Below are positions 1-11,711 of a stretch of 64,000 nucleotides of DNA, piece after piece (the first letter of the stretch is position 1; each line of letters begins with the position of its first letter). The stretch covers positions 34,614,019 to 34,678,018 of the forward strand of contig CM049306.1 in the NCBI GenBank assembly GCA_026874595.1. Direction: 5' to 3'. This stretch comes from Sipunculus nudus. Its lineage: Eukaryota; Annelida; Sipuncula; Golfingiida; Sipunculidae. Below the pieces are notes generated by a model, which had not been told where the DNA came from, ran no database searches, and saw only the letters and a list, made by a program, of their open reading frames with translations. Position numbers and translations under genes: made by a program.

Positions 1-1548
1 ATCCACTTTCTAGCTCTGGACGTTTAATCCAAAGCTCTGCTGATTAACTTCATCACCACTGTCTGTATGTTTTGTATATTTCTTTATACATTAGGATCTT
101 TTAACATTTGTTCTCCACCCCCGCGTATGATTATTCCATGAAGAAAGAATGATTTCTCAGTGATCATACGCCTGATGTATAGATTGTTATATTTAGAAAA
201 GTCATACCGCTGGTTAGCTGCTCTCATCAGGGATGGCATTCGACGTCACGTGTTTGCCATTCTTTAATGGTACAAAAACATTTGTTATAATATGTGATTT
301 ATTTTTCAGCTATCAGTTCATTTTGCCTCACACAAAACTATCCAAGCAATCCCCCCGGCACACGGACATTAATATCTTACATTAAGCTTTATACGTTACT
401 ATAGTTGTGTCTGTAGGTTAACACAGTCCATGTGTGTCCGTTTACATTAACAAGACTAATATTCAGAAGAATCGATGAAGAAGGAAAATGTAGAAACACA
501 GACTGACAGTGTGAAAAATCTTGATTTTGAAGTTGCACTGTACGGCCAACAGGTGGCCAACGTGGTATATTTATGTTCTTAACCATGGCGCTCAAAACAA
601 GTAAATAATGTCTCTGGGACAGATATATTTTTTATTAACCTCAATAATATATACATATACTGATGTGGTACGGTGAGGGTGAGGTTAGACCCCTTCGGTA
701 CTACCGGCTTAACATCTGAAACGTGTAAATTGAGGGTACGTGTGCTTGATGGTTTTGTAGCGAAACATTTAAAATCAGCCAAAATGAACTAATAGCGTGA
801 CATAACAAAAACACTATTGAAACTGTTTAATTTGCGACTCACTTGCGTGTTTGCCATTAGTATTATAACGTCTTCATATAATTTGCAACTGTCATTATGA
901 TTTTCCAACACATACAAACGACCATTAAACCTTTTAGGTTTTCTGTCAAAGTAGAGCCAAAGAAAAGGCAGCGAATCTAATCTTTTTAAATGAACTCATC
1001 TGCTTGTAAAGCAGGGTCATGTAATACATGGGCCTATCTATTGACAACCTTATCCCGGGGACATTTGTCAGTCTTGATTCTTTACATGGTGGAAAATCTA
1101 TACGGCAATGCGGCAGCGATACCTCCTTTTGGAGTGATTGCAGAAACACTCAAAAATGCTAATTGCAGCTATAAAACTCTGATTCGGTGCTATGGGTTTC
1201 AACTGTGAAACAGTGTGATTAATGGAGTTCTAACGAAAGTTTTCTTGTCTGTTTTTAGTGTTTCTTACAGTAATTGAGCACTACACTAACTTTATCAAGT
1301 GTCCTAATTAACCTGTGACACGAAGAGATTTTGAATGTATTGCAAAAATGGTACTTGTTAATGCTTTTCAGAGAAATCGTGTTTCTTTTCTTGCTAGAAA
1401 TATATACATATCTATTTTCTTAAATGCATGGGAACAAAAGCATTTTTTTTGGTGTAGGCACAGCGGTCATGCTAGTCTGGGGCTTTCTAGCCGGCCCACG
1501 TGAGGACCCGTATGTAGAGACACAGCATTCGTTGTTCTAGATGTTTCC
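1..1548. other. non-coding flank, no gene recognised
   Basis: AT-rich sequence with only short open frames (72 codons or fewer) lacking recognisable motifs. The only structure seen is a 39-bp dispersed motif at 416-454, listed separately. Confidence 0.6.
416..454 (+). repeat. 39-bp dispersed motif, copy 1
   Basis: The stretch beginning GGTTAACACAGTCCA and ending AACAAG recurs at 15629-15667 with a few substitutions. At the second site it forms part of an inverted repeat. It is probably a fragment of a dispersed mobile element; the family is not identified. Confidence 0.5.
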
Positions 1549-2100
1549 TGTAACGTGTTCACTATTGGGTTCTTTGGATTGTTCGAAAAGTGGAAAGTTC
1601 TCGGCTTGAGGGGAAAAGTTATAAATCAGGGGCTGTGTTTTAGAGCCGGGAGAGATGAGAGAGAGGAGAGATATATTCCAGTCAGTTTGTGGACCTTTTT
1701 CCTATAACTGCGGCAGTTAGAGCTTTTCTTCGACTTTGTAACGGATTTTATTTAGTCTTCAGTTTGCCTTTGGGATCACTATCAGAACTTCACTTCTGAA
1801 TTACAACGGATTAATTTTGTGAATGAACTGGACTGTTATTCTCTAAGAAGATTTATTTGAACTGTTCATCTGGGTTGTACAATATAAAGGACTTGTTGTC
1901 GCTGTGACAGTGGTGGTATCCAGGTACTGTACACTTTATTTATATATTTGTATTGATTTGCTGTTGTAGTGTTGTATACTGTGATTTAGTGTATTGTTAT
2001 GTTAGGATTGTTTTAAGAATAAATTATAATTATTTGTTAACAAAAAACCACTGATTTCTTTATTCATTCCCCTAGACATTTCACGCTGCCTAGTGTTACA
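1549..2100 (+). mobile_element. probable solo LTR of a Gypsy-like retrotransposon
   Basis: A 552-bp block starts TGTAAC and ends GTTACA, a perfect 6-bp terminal inversion with the TG...CA ends of LTRs. In order it holds a TATA box (TTATAAATC, about 1619-1627), a purine-rich leader (about 1645-1672), a long AT-rich middle, and an AATAAA signal at 2018-2023 about 80 bp before the 3' end. That order fits U3-R-U5 on the plus strand. No identical target duplication flanks it (TTCC before, GAAT after), and no PBS or polypurine tract is adjacent, so it is either a solo LTR whose flanks have decayed or a fragment. The superfamily is inferred from layout only. Confidence 0.6.
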
Positions 2101-3044
2101 GAATCTGATTTTTTTTAGCTACGTGATCTGTTGATATTAGCTTCCATAACATAATATAACTCGTTTCAAAGGTAATTTTTATAAGTGTACAAATTACTAT
2201 TTAAACTTTTAGCAACCCATTAAAGCCCTGTGCCCTGGAAACTGCTTGTAAAACCGGGTTGATAATTTGAAGGGCTATTTCTGGATAACCTTGTCCTAGT
2301 TTAAAATGGGGACATTTATCAGCTTGTCAGCCAGATGGGAGACGGAGGACCCATTCATTACGGAGACTTACGCTATAAAAGTCAAACAAATAATACCCAG
2401 AATGCCTTCAAACCTCCTCCTCGCCAGTGATTATTTCGGGGGATTACGTGGTGAAAACAGCTTCGTTATGACAAAGTTATGTTCTTCATTAAACGCAATT
2501 GTCGCCTTACAAAAATAACCGTGTCCATTAACGTGAGGTCATGGTAAGCGTACTCAAATGACTATATCATTAATGATGGGGTTGATGGAAAGATCTGTTC
2601 TTGGTGATACTATTGGTCATACGTTGAGAATAGACAAAAGGCAGCCATACAGTTTAATGATACGGCTACTCTCGCAGGCAACAGCTGAATGAGAAGAAAT
2701 GCAAGGCTCTCACGTGCAATACTGCGATTCTGAACTGGTGGACCATTTAGTTGTTCAGTCTGTACCTCAGATATCGAGTTTGGGGTATCCATGGATATTG
2801 CTCTGTTTTCAAAAATGTTGTAACCTCTTCGAAATGCAGGTAACATTTAAGTCAGAATAATTAATTGTATTTCTGACAACAATTGTATTTCTGGCAATTA
2901 ATTGCCACCCGTTTGAGTTATATAATTGAAAGAAATATCCGTTGGGCGGAGAGGCTTTTATGGTGTTGTTATTTCTATATTCATATTTTGCTGAAAATGT
3001 TTTTTTAAATCCATCCTTCCGAGTGCAAAACCACCGATTCAAAA

Positions 3045-3048
<4 letters not shown>
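2101..3048. other. intergenic stretch
   Basis: AT-rich sequence holding one coding-like minus-strand ORF (2610-2846, listed separately). Nothing else is recognised. Confidence 0.5.
2610..2846 (-). CDS. unrecognised ORF, possible exon
   Basis: A 78-codon ATG-initiated frame with balanced codon use. The N-terminal half is polar (MLPAFRRGYNIFENRAISMD) and the C-terminal half is hydrophobic (about residues 49-74, around SLAFLLIQLL). A possible splice donor (GAG|GTACAG) lies inside the frame near codon 28, so the true exon could be shorter. No family is recognised, no upstream promoter or downstream poly(A) signal is evident, and a 78-codon frame can arise by chance in a window this long. It is kept as a candidate only. 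Confidence 0.2.
   Translation of the reverse strand: MLPAFRRGYNIFENRAISMDTPNSISEVQTEQLNGPPVQNRSIARESLAFLLIQLLPARVAVSLNCMAAFCLFSTYDQ

Positions 3049-3099
<51 letters not shown>
3049..3099. repeat. (TC)n microsatellite
   Basis: About 25 uninterrupted TC units. Open frames of Ser-Leu or Arg-Glu repeats crossing it are products of the dinucleotide repeat. Confidence 0.98.
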
Positions 3100-3102
<3 letters not shown>

Positions 3103-5306
3103 ATTTTCTGTTTGCTCTAGATCCACATTATGGTTGATTTTTAAATGCAGTATTAGTCCTAGATGACACTTTTGCCCCTGACTTTTATTCTGGGCCTTAA
3201 CCATATTTTAATGGTAGTACACGCTATAATCTATTACCCATTATTGCTCGGGGGCGGGGAGGCTGAGCAGGTGGGGTTGCTTCCATGCAGTGATCGATTT
3301 GAGATTGCATACACATAAAATGTAACTTTTAGAGTTAAGGAAACCATCCACGCTGCCATTGTAGCACCTACAATAGATCTGTTATCATTGGTTTTTACAC
3401 AAGAAATTTTTAATCGGGAAACATAATGTTAATCGAACCACCGCTCGAAAATGGGTACAAGAAATATTATCTCTCTTTATGTATTAAACCTACTGTATGT
3501 ATTAAAGCAAAAACCACTTTTGTTTATTTGTAAGTGAAAATAACTTGTTGAGCTTTTTTTCAAATTTACTTCTCTGCTATCTTTTACGCAGTATATACCG
3601 TGAGTTTGTGCCGGTCATGTGACTTCTTACACTGAATGGGCACTCTCTTGTATTATTTGTATTTTTTTGTATAATATGTATTATTTTATTTATAACTCTC
3701 AAACACAAGACTTAAAACTGACAAAGTCAAATCTCTCATTATAGTAATAAAGATCTCCAATTAAACAGTTCAGATTTTTTCTACGTAACGCGCTGCTTTT
3801 GTACAATTACGGTCATTCTTAAGGTAAAAATTGACTCGTTTTTACCATGGGGAAAATCAGAGTACGTGACAAAACTTAACCTTATTTGTATTAAATGTAT
3901 AAACTATACACCGGCAGCTTTCCAGAGAGAACAACAAACCATATGTGAATTAACATGCTGGGTTTCCGTTAACTGACATAACAACGACACCTGGTAATCC
4001 AAGTGCGGTCCGTAAAAAAGGAAACCGCATTAAAAGGACATCTACCGAGGTAGATTCATATAGTGTTCAAAATAATCAAACACTCCGATAATCATCAGCT
4101 TACTTGTTAACGGTTATATGTAAAATAGTATTATGTACAAAGAGCTGTTTTATGTACTGGGAAATATTAGTTGATTCTGCTCACGTCATTAATCAAACGA
4201 ACATGTACACTCCAAGTATTGTAAGCAAAACAACACTGCATTACTGGATGCGAGTACTGTACCATGCTTTTATAAAACTACGTTACGGATTTACTCAACC
4301 CGGTACAAAGGAACATGAAAAATCATGTGATTTAAGTCAAGGACAGCGTCATAGAGAGCGTATGGGCCCCCTCTTTTACCAACAGATATTTAAAAATCTC
4401 TTAAACAGATTAATCCATATAATTAATACGTATTTGTATTTTTTTCTAGGCAACAGATTTCCTGCTTCAGCTCCGATTTGACTCTCCAAATTATGCAAAC
4501 GTATCGTCGGTGTCCTTTTCTAGGACAAGTTTGCTTTCTTTTGTGGGATTATGCTATATTGTTGATACGTTTAGTATTCCCATTATAGGTGCCCCTATTT
4601 TTTTTTGTGCTACAAGGTCCTCCACGCCTGTCACTTTTTTCAGGAGGCGCCTTGGGGATTTTCCTGCATTTCGTGCACACTAGCCACAGAGAGTATTGAG
4701 CAACTAGAGGTAGCAGGTCCCCGCTAATCTCCATTGATCCCAAATACTTCCCTCCACGGGGAGTGAAGCTTTTTTACTTCAGATCAAAGACCACATGACT
4801 CCGCTTTCAACGTGATGGCTTTTCAGTTGGATTAACATTTCCACTGTTTGACTTTTTATGGGTTTACAAGTATGCTGATTTCTAGATATCCATTAATATC
4901 TTTTCATTGTAACCATGGTTTCATTACCTCATTTTTTTAAGGGTTGTTTGAAAAAAAAGTTTGTTCAAAGCCATACAACCTAAATCAAGTTCCGGGGGGG
5001 GGGTTATGCACTCCTATCTTTTAGGATCCCCAGAAACATTGAACGAGAAAATATAATACCAGTACATCTTTAAACTAATAGGGATTCTATTAACAAACTA
5101 GATACTGCAGCCAGTGCCTGAAAACCCTCCACAAGAATTTTCTTATGAGTCATGTGTTCAAGTGTACGATTTTCAAGTACTACTGTTACGGTTCAGAGAC
5201 CCGGTTACACCTGGTGAGTGGCAGAAAAAAATGGCCGACTTCTACATGGGGACAACGAGATTCTTCTTATTTTCTAATGGCATAATACAAACTGATCAAA
5301 GCAAAG

Positions 5307-5309
<3 letters not shown>
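3100..5309. other. intergenic, nothing recognised
   Basis: AT-rich sequence with a short G9 tract near 4995. The longest open frame (4104-4481, 125 codons, plus) has no recognisable motif, no start context and no neighbour that would support it. Confidence 0.5.

Positions 5310-5360
<51 letters not shown>
5310..5360. repeat. (TA)n microsatellite
   Basis: About 25 TA units. A second (TA)n tract follows 150 bp downstream. Confidence 0.98.
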
Positions 5361-5362
<2 letters not shown>

Positions 5363-5511
5363 CCAAAGTAGGTTCCAGTTCTTGCAGTATAGTGCTCGAT
5401 ACAGCTACGGTAGAGCAGATTAGTCAGTTATCTGATGATCGCCCGGGTGTCGATACCGGCATCGGCGTGAAACTCGGAGTAATAACACGATGCTCCAGCG
5501 TGCTTAACGTT

Positions 5512-5512
<1 letters not shown>

Positions 5513-5571
<59 letters not shown>

Positions 5572-5572
5572 G
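5513..5572. repeat. (TA)n microsatellite
   Basis: Roughly 27 TA units with TTATTATA and TATTATAT edges. It abuts the GC-rich transposon beginning about 110 bp later. Confidence 0.97.
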
Positions 5573-5681
5573 ATTCTGATTACTTCAACATTTTTATGGA
5601 TTCTTCTTCGGTTTAACGCTAAAGCTCTGTATATTTTCTGAAAAATCTGGATATACCTTTTTGCGTTAATTTTCCTTAAAG

Positions 5682-6301
5682 CCCCCATCACACGTGAAGG
5701 AGACCTTACGGCGACCTAGTAGATCGCCGTTGGTCGCCCTTAACATCGTAAAAACCCTGCATGTATGACTGCAATGCCGCTCTCGCCCCGCCGACACGAC
5801 GTGTGCTGGCGCCGCGAGCTTCGTCAGAGCGCACACGCCAGCACACGTCGAATCCAACTGGGCGCAGAGAGAGCGCAGCTCTGACGTCATAAGCGCAGCT
5901 GCAGCACCGTACGGAGCGTGTAAAGAGCTCACTAGGGTCACCGAGGTCTCGGTAGCGGCGGCGTAAGTGTGCGAAGCGTAACAGATAGACCGATGCTACC
6001 ATGTTTACTGGCGATCGACCTGCGCTGTCAGGAAGCTGGTACTGCGCTGCTGGGACACTAATGGCGATATAACTCCGATCTGACTGCGCTTTCAATCCAC
6101 GGCGACCCCGCGGCGGAAATTTTGTCCATGTTCAAAACTGGTCGCCACTAATGGCGTTTATACTGATCATATGACAACCCAAGGCGACACTATCTCTCTC
6201 CTACGAAACTCATCTAAACCTAAGACCACTCTGGCTTCGCTGTACGGCGATCCGCCCCGATTCGGTGTTCGCAGCGAGATCGCCTTCTCGTGTGACGGGG
6301 G
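5682..6301. mobile_element. GC-rich non-autonomous DNA transposon with inverted ends
   Basis: The left end reads CCCCCATCACACGTGAAGG. The right end, reverse-complemented, reads CCCCCGTCACACGAGAAGG, giving TIRs of 19 bp or more with 2 mismatches. The interior is far richer in G+C and CpG than the flanks and repeats words such as GGCGAC and CGATC in both orientations. A perfect 15-bp inverted repeat (5797-5811 / 5836-5850) lies inside. The element is 620 bp and has no recognisable transposase. A 129-codon minus frame (5706-6095) lies wholly within it but matches nothing known. The target duplication is not clear, so the superfamily is left open. Confidence 0.65.
5797..5850. repeat. perfect 15-bp inverted repeat (hairpin)
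   Basis: Arms CGACGTGTGCTGGCG and CGCCAGCACACGTCG are separated by 24 bp, internal to the GC-rich transposon. This could be the scar of a smaller inverted element or a regulatory hairpin. Confidence 0.85.
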
Positions 6302-7186
6302 TGTAAGACAAGGCAACGAACCAAAGCGAAAGTTATTTCTTTGCCACGGACTTGCACCGAAAGATTTCTGGGAGAATCCACCGGTTCCGTTCAACCTGAT
6401 AAAAGTCATCGAAGCATCATGTCCTGAATGAGTCTATATGCATGAGCCTGTCTTTCAGCATTTGCTGCGTTAAGCTGCTTTTTCGTGGATTTTCTATGGG
6501 TGCATCTAGTATATGTTTAATAATTCAAATCAGCGGCGGATTATCCTTATACATCTGATGCAGTTTTCTTCATGCGAGAGTTATGCATAACATGTTGTAC
6601 CACAACACATTTGTTTATATGTGTCAGGGTGTTGAGTGCCCCCTACCCCCTTTTTTGTCTAGGATCCTGTATCCGTTGATATCCTTATTGATAATGTCAA
6701 GTCCACTGACCTTGTTAGTGTTCTTGTGCAAGTCAGCTAGTCCTCTTAACCCGAACAGATGCAAACTGCGTGGGTAGCCGAGCAGTGCTTAAGGACAGTT
6801 ATAAAATACCACAGACTTTTGTTGTGATTAAGGGACTACTTGTTGAAACAACAAAGAGGGAAAGAACGTCTAAAAATGCCCGCCGGAATCACGTCAACTT
6901 AAGTGGGCCAAAGTTCCCGCGGGGCCGCAAACGTCAAGTTTATCGAAACTTTTCAGGAAATGTTAGACTGATGGAGAAGAGAGTTAACTTAGAGGGATAA
7001 AAGCAGACATTATGATGTCTAGTTCAGCTACTTGACTCTCGGCTTTAAGCTTAATGTTTGACAAACACCAGGTGGTTCAATGACCGTAAAGCAATATGGC
7101 AATCTCTATTACTCCAAGAATTACCGATTACTTTCAGCTCGACCGGCCCTGATTCAGGAAGAACTTTGATACTAACAGTAATATAG
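6302..7186. other. intergenic, nothing recognised
   Basis: Only short open frames. No repeat, RNA gene or promoter was recognised. Confidence 0.5.
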
Positions 7187-7630
7187 TCGAGTCCACACCA
7201 TCCGAGTTCGACAGCAAGTCCGAGTCCAGGCCACTCGAGTCCAAGCCCACCTTCTTTGAGTGCGAGTCATTTCGAACCCGAGTTCGAGTTCAATGCAAAT
7301 ATCCTTAAGAACCCTCTAAAATATAAAAGAAAAAAAAAGAAAAAAAAAGAAAAAAAAATCCTTAAGAAGCAATTTAAAATGGAAATTTCAGATTATCATG
7401 TACATTTTTAAGTTAGTTCACACATGCTTTTACTATAATGGTTAATTACATTGCTGAGCAGCAAATGCTGAGCAGCAAAGCTTTGAATTTATAGTGTTAT
7501 CTTTATTTTGTAATATAGTGATACAAGTAGCTCGCACCTGTTCATGAGTATTTAAAATAAGCGAAATATACTTTTTCTATTGAACTCGAGATGGACTCGG
7601 CCTTACCTCCCTATCCGAGTACAAGACCCA
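7187..7630. mobile_element. GAGTC-rich transposon remnant
   Basis: Both ends of this ~445-bp block are built from GAGTC/GACTC words (GTCGAGTCC, TCCGAGTCCAGG, CGAGTCC at the left; ACTCGAGATGGACTCGG and CCGAGTACAAG at the right). The right end matches, in reverse complement, the block at 39434-39572 (shared ACTCGAGATGGACTC and ATCCGAGTACAAG). Such ends are common in hAT-type elements of animals. The middle is AT-rich with three A-rich runs. No coding remains. Confidence 0.5.
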
Positions 7631-10600
7631 ACTGGATTTTTTTTATATTTTATTAAACTGATTTTTTTTTTCATTTTTAAGAAGGCAGTGAACATCCAAA
7701 CGGAGTATCAACTCGTGAAAGTAACAAATGCATACATGTATTGATAATCTGTAAGCGTGCCCTTTTACATGAAGAATAAACAGTGCGTGTGTTTCCGATA
7801 CTGCAGCTGTCCTTGATTGGTCACAAACTATATGCAAATAAATAAATAGGAGATCACTCATTTCAAATTGACAAGTAAGTTGTAGGGGATCGGCCCCTCA
7901 CGGATGCCACTAGTACTGTATTGGAGTAAGCTAACTGGTCTGTAACAAGTTGGAAAGGCGGAAAGTTCAGGCGACAACTACTGGATTTATGAAGACGCAA
8001 ATGCATCTTTATCCGATTACATCAATTAAGCACCTGGTGATCTAAGGAAATTTCACATCTTTTTTGTTTCATTTATTATAACGATGACTTATTTTATGAA
8101 TCAATATGTTGATCAGGTGGTATAAACGTGAAGTTTTAAATCAATTAATCTTCGAAATAGACATTAATGAGAGTTATAGGAAGGAAGCTACCACTAATAA
8201 GGACATTAAAACCAATCAGTAAGCAAAATAATATGTATCAGGTGGTTTTGAAAATTATATACGCCTTTTGTCATCTAACATGCTAATGGTGTTACTTGAC
8301 ATTTTAAGAGAGGAAAACTGGTTGTAAATTATGTTGTGCTGGATGAATTATGTCCTATTCATGAATTTTGATGGATTATCTGTTTTCAAAATGATAACCA
8401 TTCTCAAATGTTTTATTTCAAATGGAATGTTGCAGCTGCCATTTCAAATTCCATTTTTGATAAATTAGCTTTCCTTGATTTAATTGTTAAGTTCCTTGAA
8501 ACCGGTCATTTCCGAGTTTACTTTTCCCGCACTTCCTTGCGGGCCATCCAGACGCAAGAATGGAGCATATATTCCCTAATTTTATGATCCATCACCAAAC
8601 CCGGTACAAGAAAGATTCAGCTCAAATAGCAAATTATAAATAGTTTACTCAGTAGAAAGGTTTAAAGTGATATTGAGAAAAACAACTGTTTCATTGTTAA
8701 CATTAAGACTTCTTATTGTTAATCCTGATTTCAGAACTCCAGAGTGGACCAAACAAATTCTATCACATATCGGCCTGACCTTTTTACGATTGAGGTACTG
8801 CATGGTGCACGGGCAGTGATTGTACACGCTTTTCTTATTGGCTTACCGCCATGTGAACCCTTGTCGGGAGCCTTCTATTCGAATCCGTCGATTGGGACCT
8901 AACGTAGTCACCACTGGATTATTTCGTTTAAAAAAATAAATTTCTCTTCAAAGTATTTCTCTTTCACATTTTTTGTTACACCATATATTAATGTTCAGGA
9001 AAACAGAAGCTAAGTAATTTACTTTAATGAAAAACAGCCAGATATAGATGCGAAAATGATTTTGTAGATGATCAAAATAGGACCCCCCCCCCGGATTATT
9101 AGCAATAAATACACTAAATAATGGCCAAAACATGTATGATCATTTCTTTTCTTTAATTAAAGACATGATTTCCAAATGCTTGCAAGTTTAGGATTGGCTT
9201 GAGGGAGTAGGTTTTGTCTCACTGTTTTCTGGCCAAAATTGTGTGAAAAATGAGACACGCGTCCCCATTTTTCATTTTCGGCTTTTCCTAGGTTGTGCAG
9301 GCAACAAACTCGCAGTAGAAAAGCGTTGTACATCAGAATATAATTATAAAGTTGAGGCCCAAACCTGAGACCTTTTACAGATGTCACGTATACACATTAT
9401 AATATGGCCCCGGTGTCCCAAAAAAAGGGTGCGAGTAGTCGTAAAGTATTCGTGTAATTCAGTATTTTTACTTACGTTTTACGTTTCAGAGCTGATGCTT
9501 CATTTAACATGTTCGTGACCAGAGCTATCCGTTTACGATCTCATATCTTATTGATCGTCTTAGATTAAGTGCAAGTCTATTCACGATAGATCAGTCATGT
9601 AGTTTTTATACCTATTTTTACCATGTATGATTTACTCCCGTGCGGAGACCGGCCGTGGAAATTCAATAGAAAGCCAGCTTTAGACCCAGGGTAGCTAATA
9701 GAGGGGTGGTTGCTAGTAAATTCCCTCGGTGAATTACCGCGAACGAGATGGATGAGATTTCAAGCGAGATGGCGTTACTGGAGATCACGTGTATCACTAG
9801 CACGTCACTCACGACCTGTTACGCGGCAACCAATAATGCACCGGACAGGCTAATGCAAGCGTGAAAAGGCCGGGGCCTCGGGAAATGGTGATAACCTGCA
9901 CTGTATGACCTTAAATCTGAGACCCCGGGAGACTGGAGCGTAGCCAGGTTTCAGAGTAGGAGGTTCCGGATTCTTTGGCATACCCTGTGGGCAAACGGTA
10001 CACACGAGTATCCTACCCACGATTATTTGAGAATGATGGCTCGGTCCCCCAAAAAAGTGATTTCAGTATATTAAACTTATACATTCACGTCACAGTTCTA
10101 CCTAACTCTTTCTGCAGAAAGTTTCTCGACGTTGAACTAGAAGTATTGTCGTGTTGCGTCTCCCCGCGCCCTTGCCGATCCCCTGCAGCTTTATTTCTCC
10201 CAAATCTCAAACCGCTCATGGGACTGCCATTTTATTCGTCTTTACCGGGGGGGTTGGGGGGGGGGATTTTGAGCAGGGGTCAATGTAAGCATCCCCCCCC
10301 CCCTCCGATGTTCAGGGAATTATATTTATATATTGTAAATTAAATATATTAATGACTAGCTGATAAACCCGATATACCGGGCTTTTCATCGCGGTTTGGG
10401 AGATATATTTACTGAGATATTGAAGGTTGGCTCAAAGTTAAAAGAAAATATAGATTTTTAGTGGGATACTCTCGGAATGCAATATGTACAAATAATTTTT
10501 ACTGTTATTTTGTGGCGCTGTGCTCCTAGCAAAAATCATATCCCGGTATGTTTACCTTAAAGACCTGGTCAGTGATGGTTTACATTGCGAACCGGAATGA

Positions 10601-11441
10601 GACGCGGAGGCATACAGTGTTTCGTTGATATTTGACTGGTTTCTATCGTTGGACGTATAAAGAATAGGTTGATGTGAGGAAAACATTAGATTAATTAAAT
10701 GTACGTTGCAAGGAAACTGTTCCTGAAGAAGGAAACAGAAATATACATACATCGTAAGTAGCAGAAGCGGACCCAGCGAGACTCCATGCAGTGGGTCCGT
10801 ATCCCATTTTCAGACCCCCGACATCACCCCAGCCCTGTTCCTGAATTCGGGACCTTGAATTAGGTTTTGTCATTAATCCTCCTGGGTTTCATAAAGCGAG
10901 AAACATGTGTTTTTCTTTTTTTCTGACCACGCACGTGGGTCAAATCCCTCATTGAAAGCAAGCATTATTCATATGAACAATCGTCCTTAGTGTTAGAGGT
11001 TAAGTGACCACGATGCACGCATTCCGGTGATTGCCGAAGGCAATTCGGCTGTGCTCGGTAAAAAAAACGGAAAAATCACTCAAAATTATGTGTTTATTAA
11101 AAATTATTTATTTTCATATCGCCTATGTCACTGCGGGGATAATAACCTTTAAAATGATGTATGGCACAATATTGTACACAACGCGGTTTTAGAGAACACC
11201 GCGAACAAACGTGAACTGAATTCCTTTTATAAGTATTAGATTAGAAAACGCTTGGTTTTATTTCTGACCCTATTATGATATATTATGTTCCAAATCTGGT
11301 TTAGAATTAACATATAATATAATACCTTATTTTTTCAAACCTTATACTAAATTGATATGTAACAGAGTCAATAGTAGGTAGTTAAAGATATATATATATA
11401 TGTGTGTATATGTGTGTATATGTGTGTGTGTCTGTATGTAT
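7631..11441. other. intergenic, no gene recognised
   Basis: AT-rich with scattered poly-G/C runs (about 9082, 10247-10264, 10291-10301). A 122-codon plus frame at 9975-10343 runs through the homopolymers and ends in Gly- and Pro-rich reading of them; it is not credible as a gene. A TG/TA-rich tract at 11390-11430 precedes the TRIM element. Confidence 0.5.
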
Positions 11442-11589
11442 TATTATGGGGTGACATAAAAGCGGACCGAACTGCCTCGCTAGTGAAACTTGCTTTGGTA
11501 CGCGGTTGGTACGCCGGACTTGTGCGCCACCGACTTGGGTTCGACTCACGGATCGGCCCAGGATTTTCCCCTCATTTGTCTTCGTAACA
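11442..11589 (+). repeat. left LTR of the TRIM
   Basis: 148 bp, starting TATTATGGGG (a decayed form of TGTTACGGGA) and ending CGTAACA. It shares AGCGGACCGAACTG, GGGTTCGACTC and CGGATCGGCCCAG with the right LTR. It carries extra bases in its first half compared with the right LTR. Confidence 0.8.
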
Positions 11590-11592
11590 AAA

Positions 11593-11604
11593 TGGGGGCT
11601 CGTC
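11593..11604 (+). promoter_or_regulatory. primer-binding site (tRNA-Pro type)
   Basis: TGGGGGCTCGTC lies 3 bp after the left LTR. This 12-base core is the classic site complementary to the 3' end of tRNA-Pro in retroviruses and many Gypsy elements. The match weakens after these 12 bases. Confidence 0.75.
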
Positions 11605-11675
11605 TTACGTGACGGTTAACTTTGTGGCCCAGGGAATAAGCTCATCAAAGTGTGACTCCTGGGATAATTAATCTT

Positions 11676-11694
11676 GTTCTGATGATAGCAGAAC
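11676..11694 (+). other. 6-bp hairpin before the polypurine tract
   Basis: GTTCTG and CAGAAC flank a 7-base loop (ATGATAG). It lies 6 bases upstream of the purine tract. It contains CTGATGA, but no hammerhead ribozyme core can be assembled around it. Confidence 0.5.
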
Positions 11695-11700
11695 GCTCTT

Positions 11701-11711
11701 AAGAGGGGGTG
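11701..11711 (+). promoter_or_regulatory. polypurine tract of the TRIM
   Basis: AAGAGGGGGTG directly abuts the TGTTACG start of the right LTR, the position expected for the plus-strand primer. Confidence 0.75.

Noticed and set aside
2809-3204. 131-codon minus frame with an Arg-Glu run, and its Ser-Leu counterpart on the plus strand
   Set aside because: Both depend on the (TC)n tract, and the flanking parts show no protein-like signal.
5114-5691. Frames ending in or crossing Ile-Tyr repeats
   Set aside because: Produced by (TA)n. The same occurs at 26676-27003, 28622-28942, 39038-39250 and 46285-46576.
5706-6095. 129-codon minus frame in the GC-rich transposon as a transposase
   Set aside because: No catalytic motif is visible. 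High GC lowers stop frequency, and the opposite strand and other frames are also open.
9975-10343. 122-codon plus frame
   Set aside because: It runs through G and C homopolymers and has no start context, motif or splice evidence.
11676-11694. Hammerhead ribozyme (retrozyme) in the TRIM, suggested by CTGATGA
   Set aside because: No matching GAAA strand, cleavage site or three-stem arrangement can be built. CTGATGA is part of a simple 6-bp hairpin.
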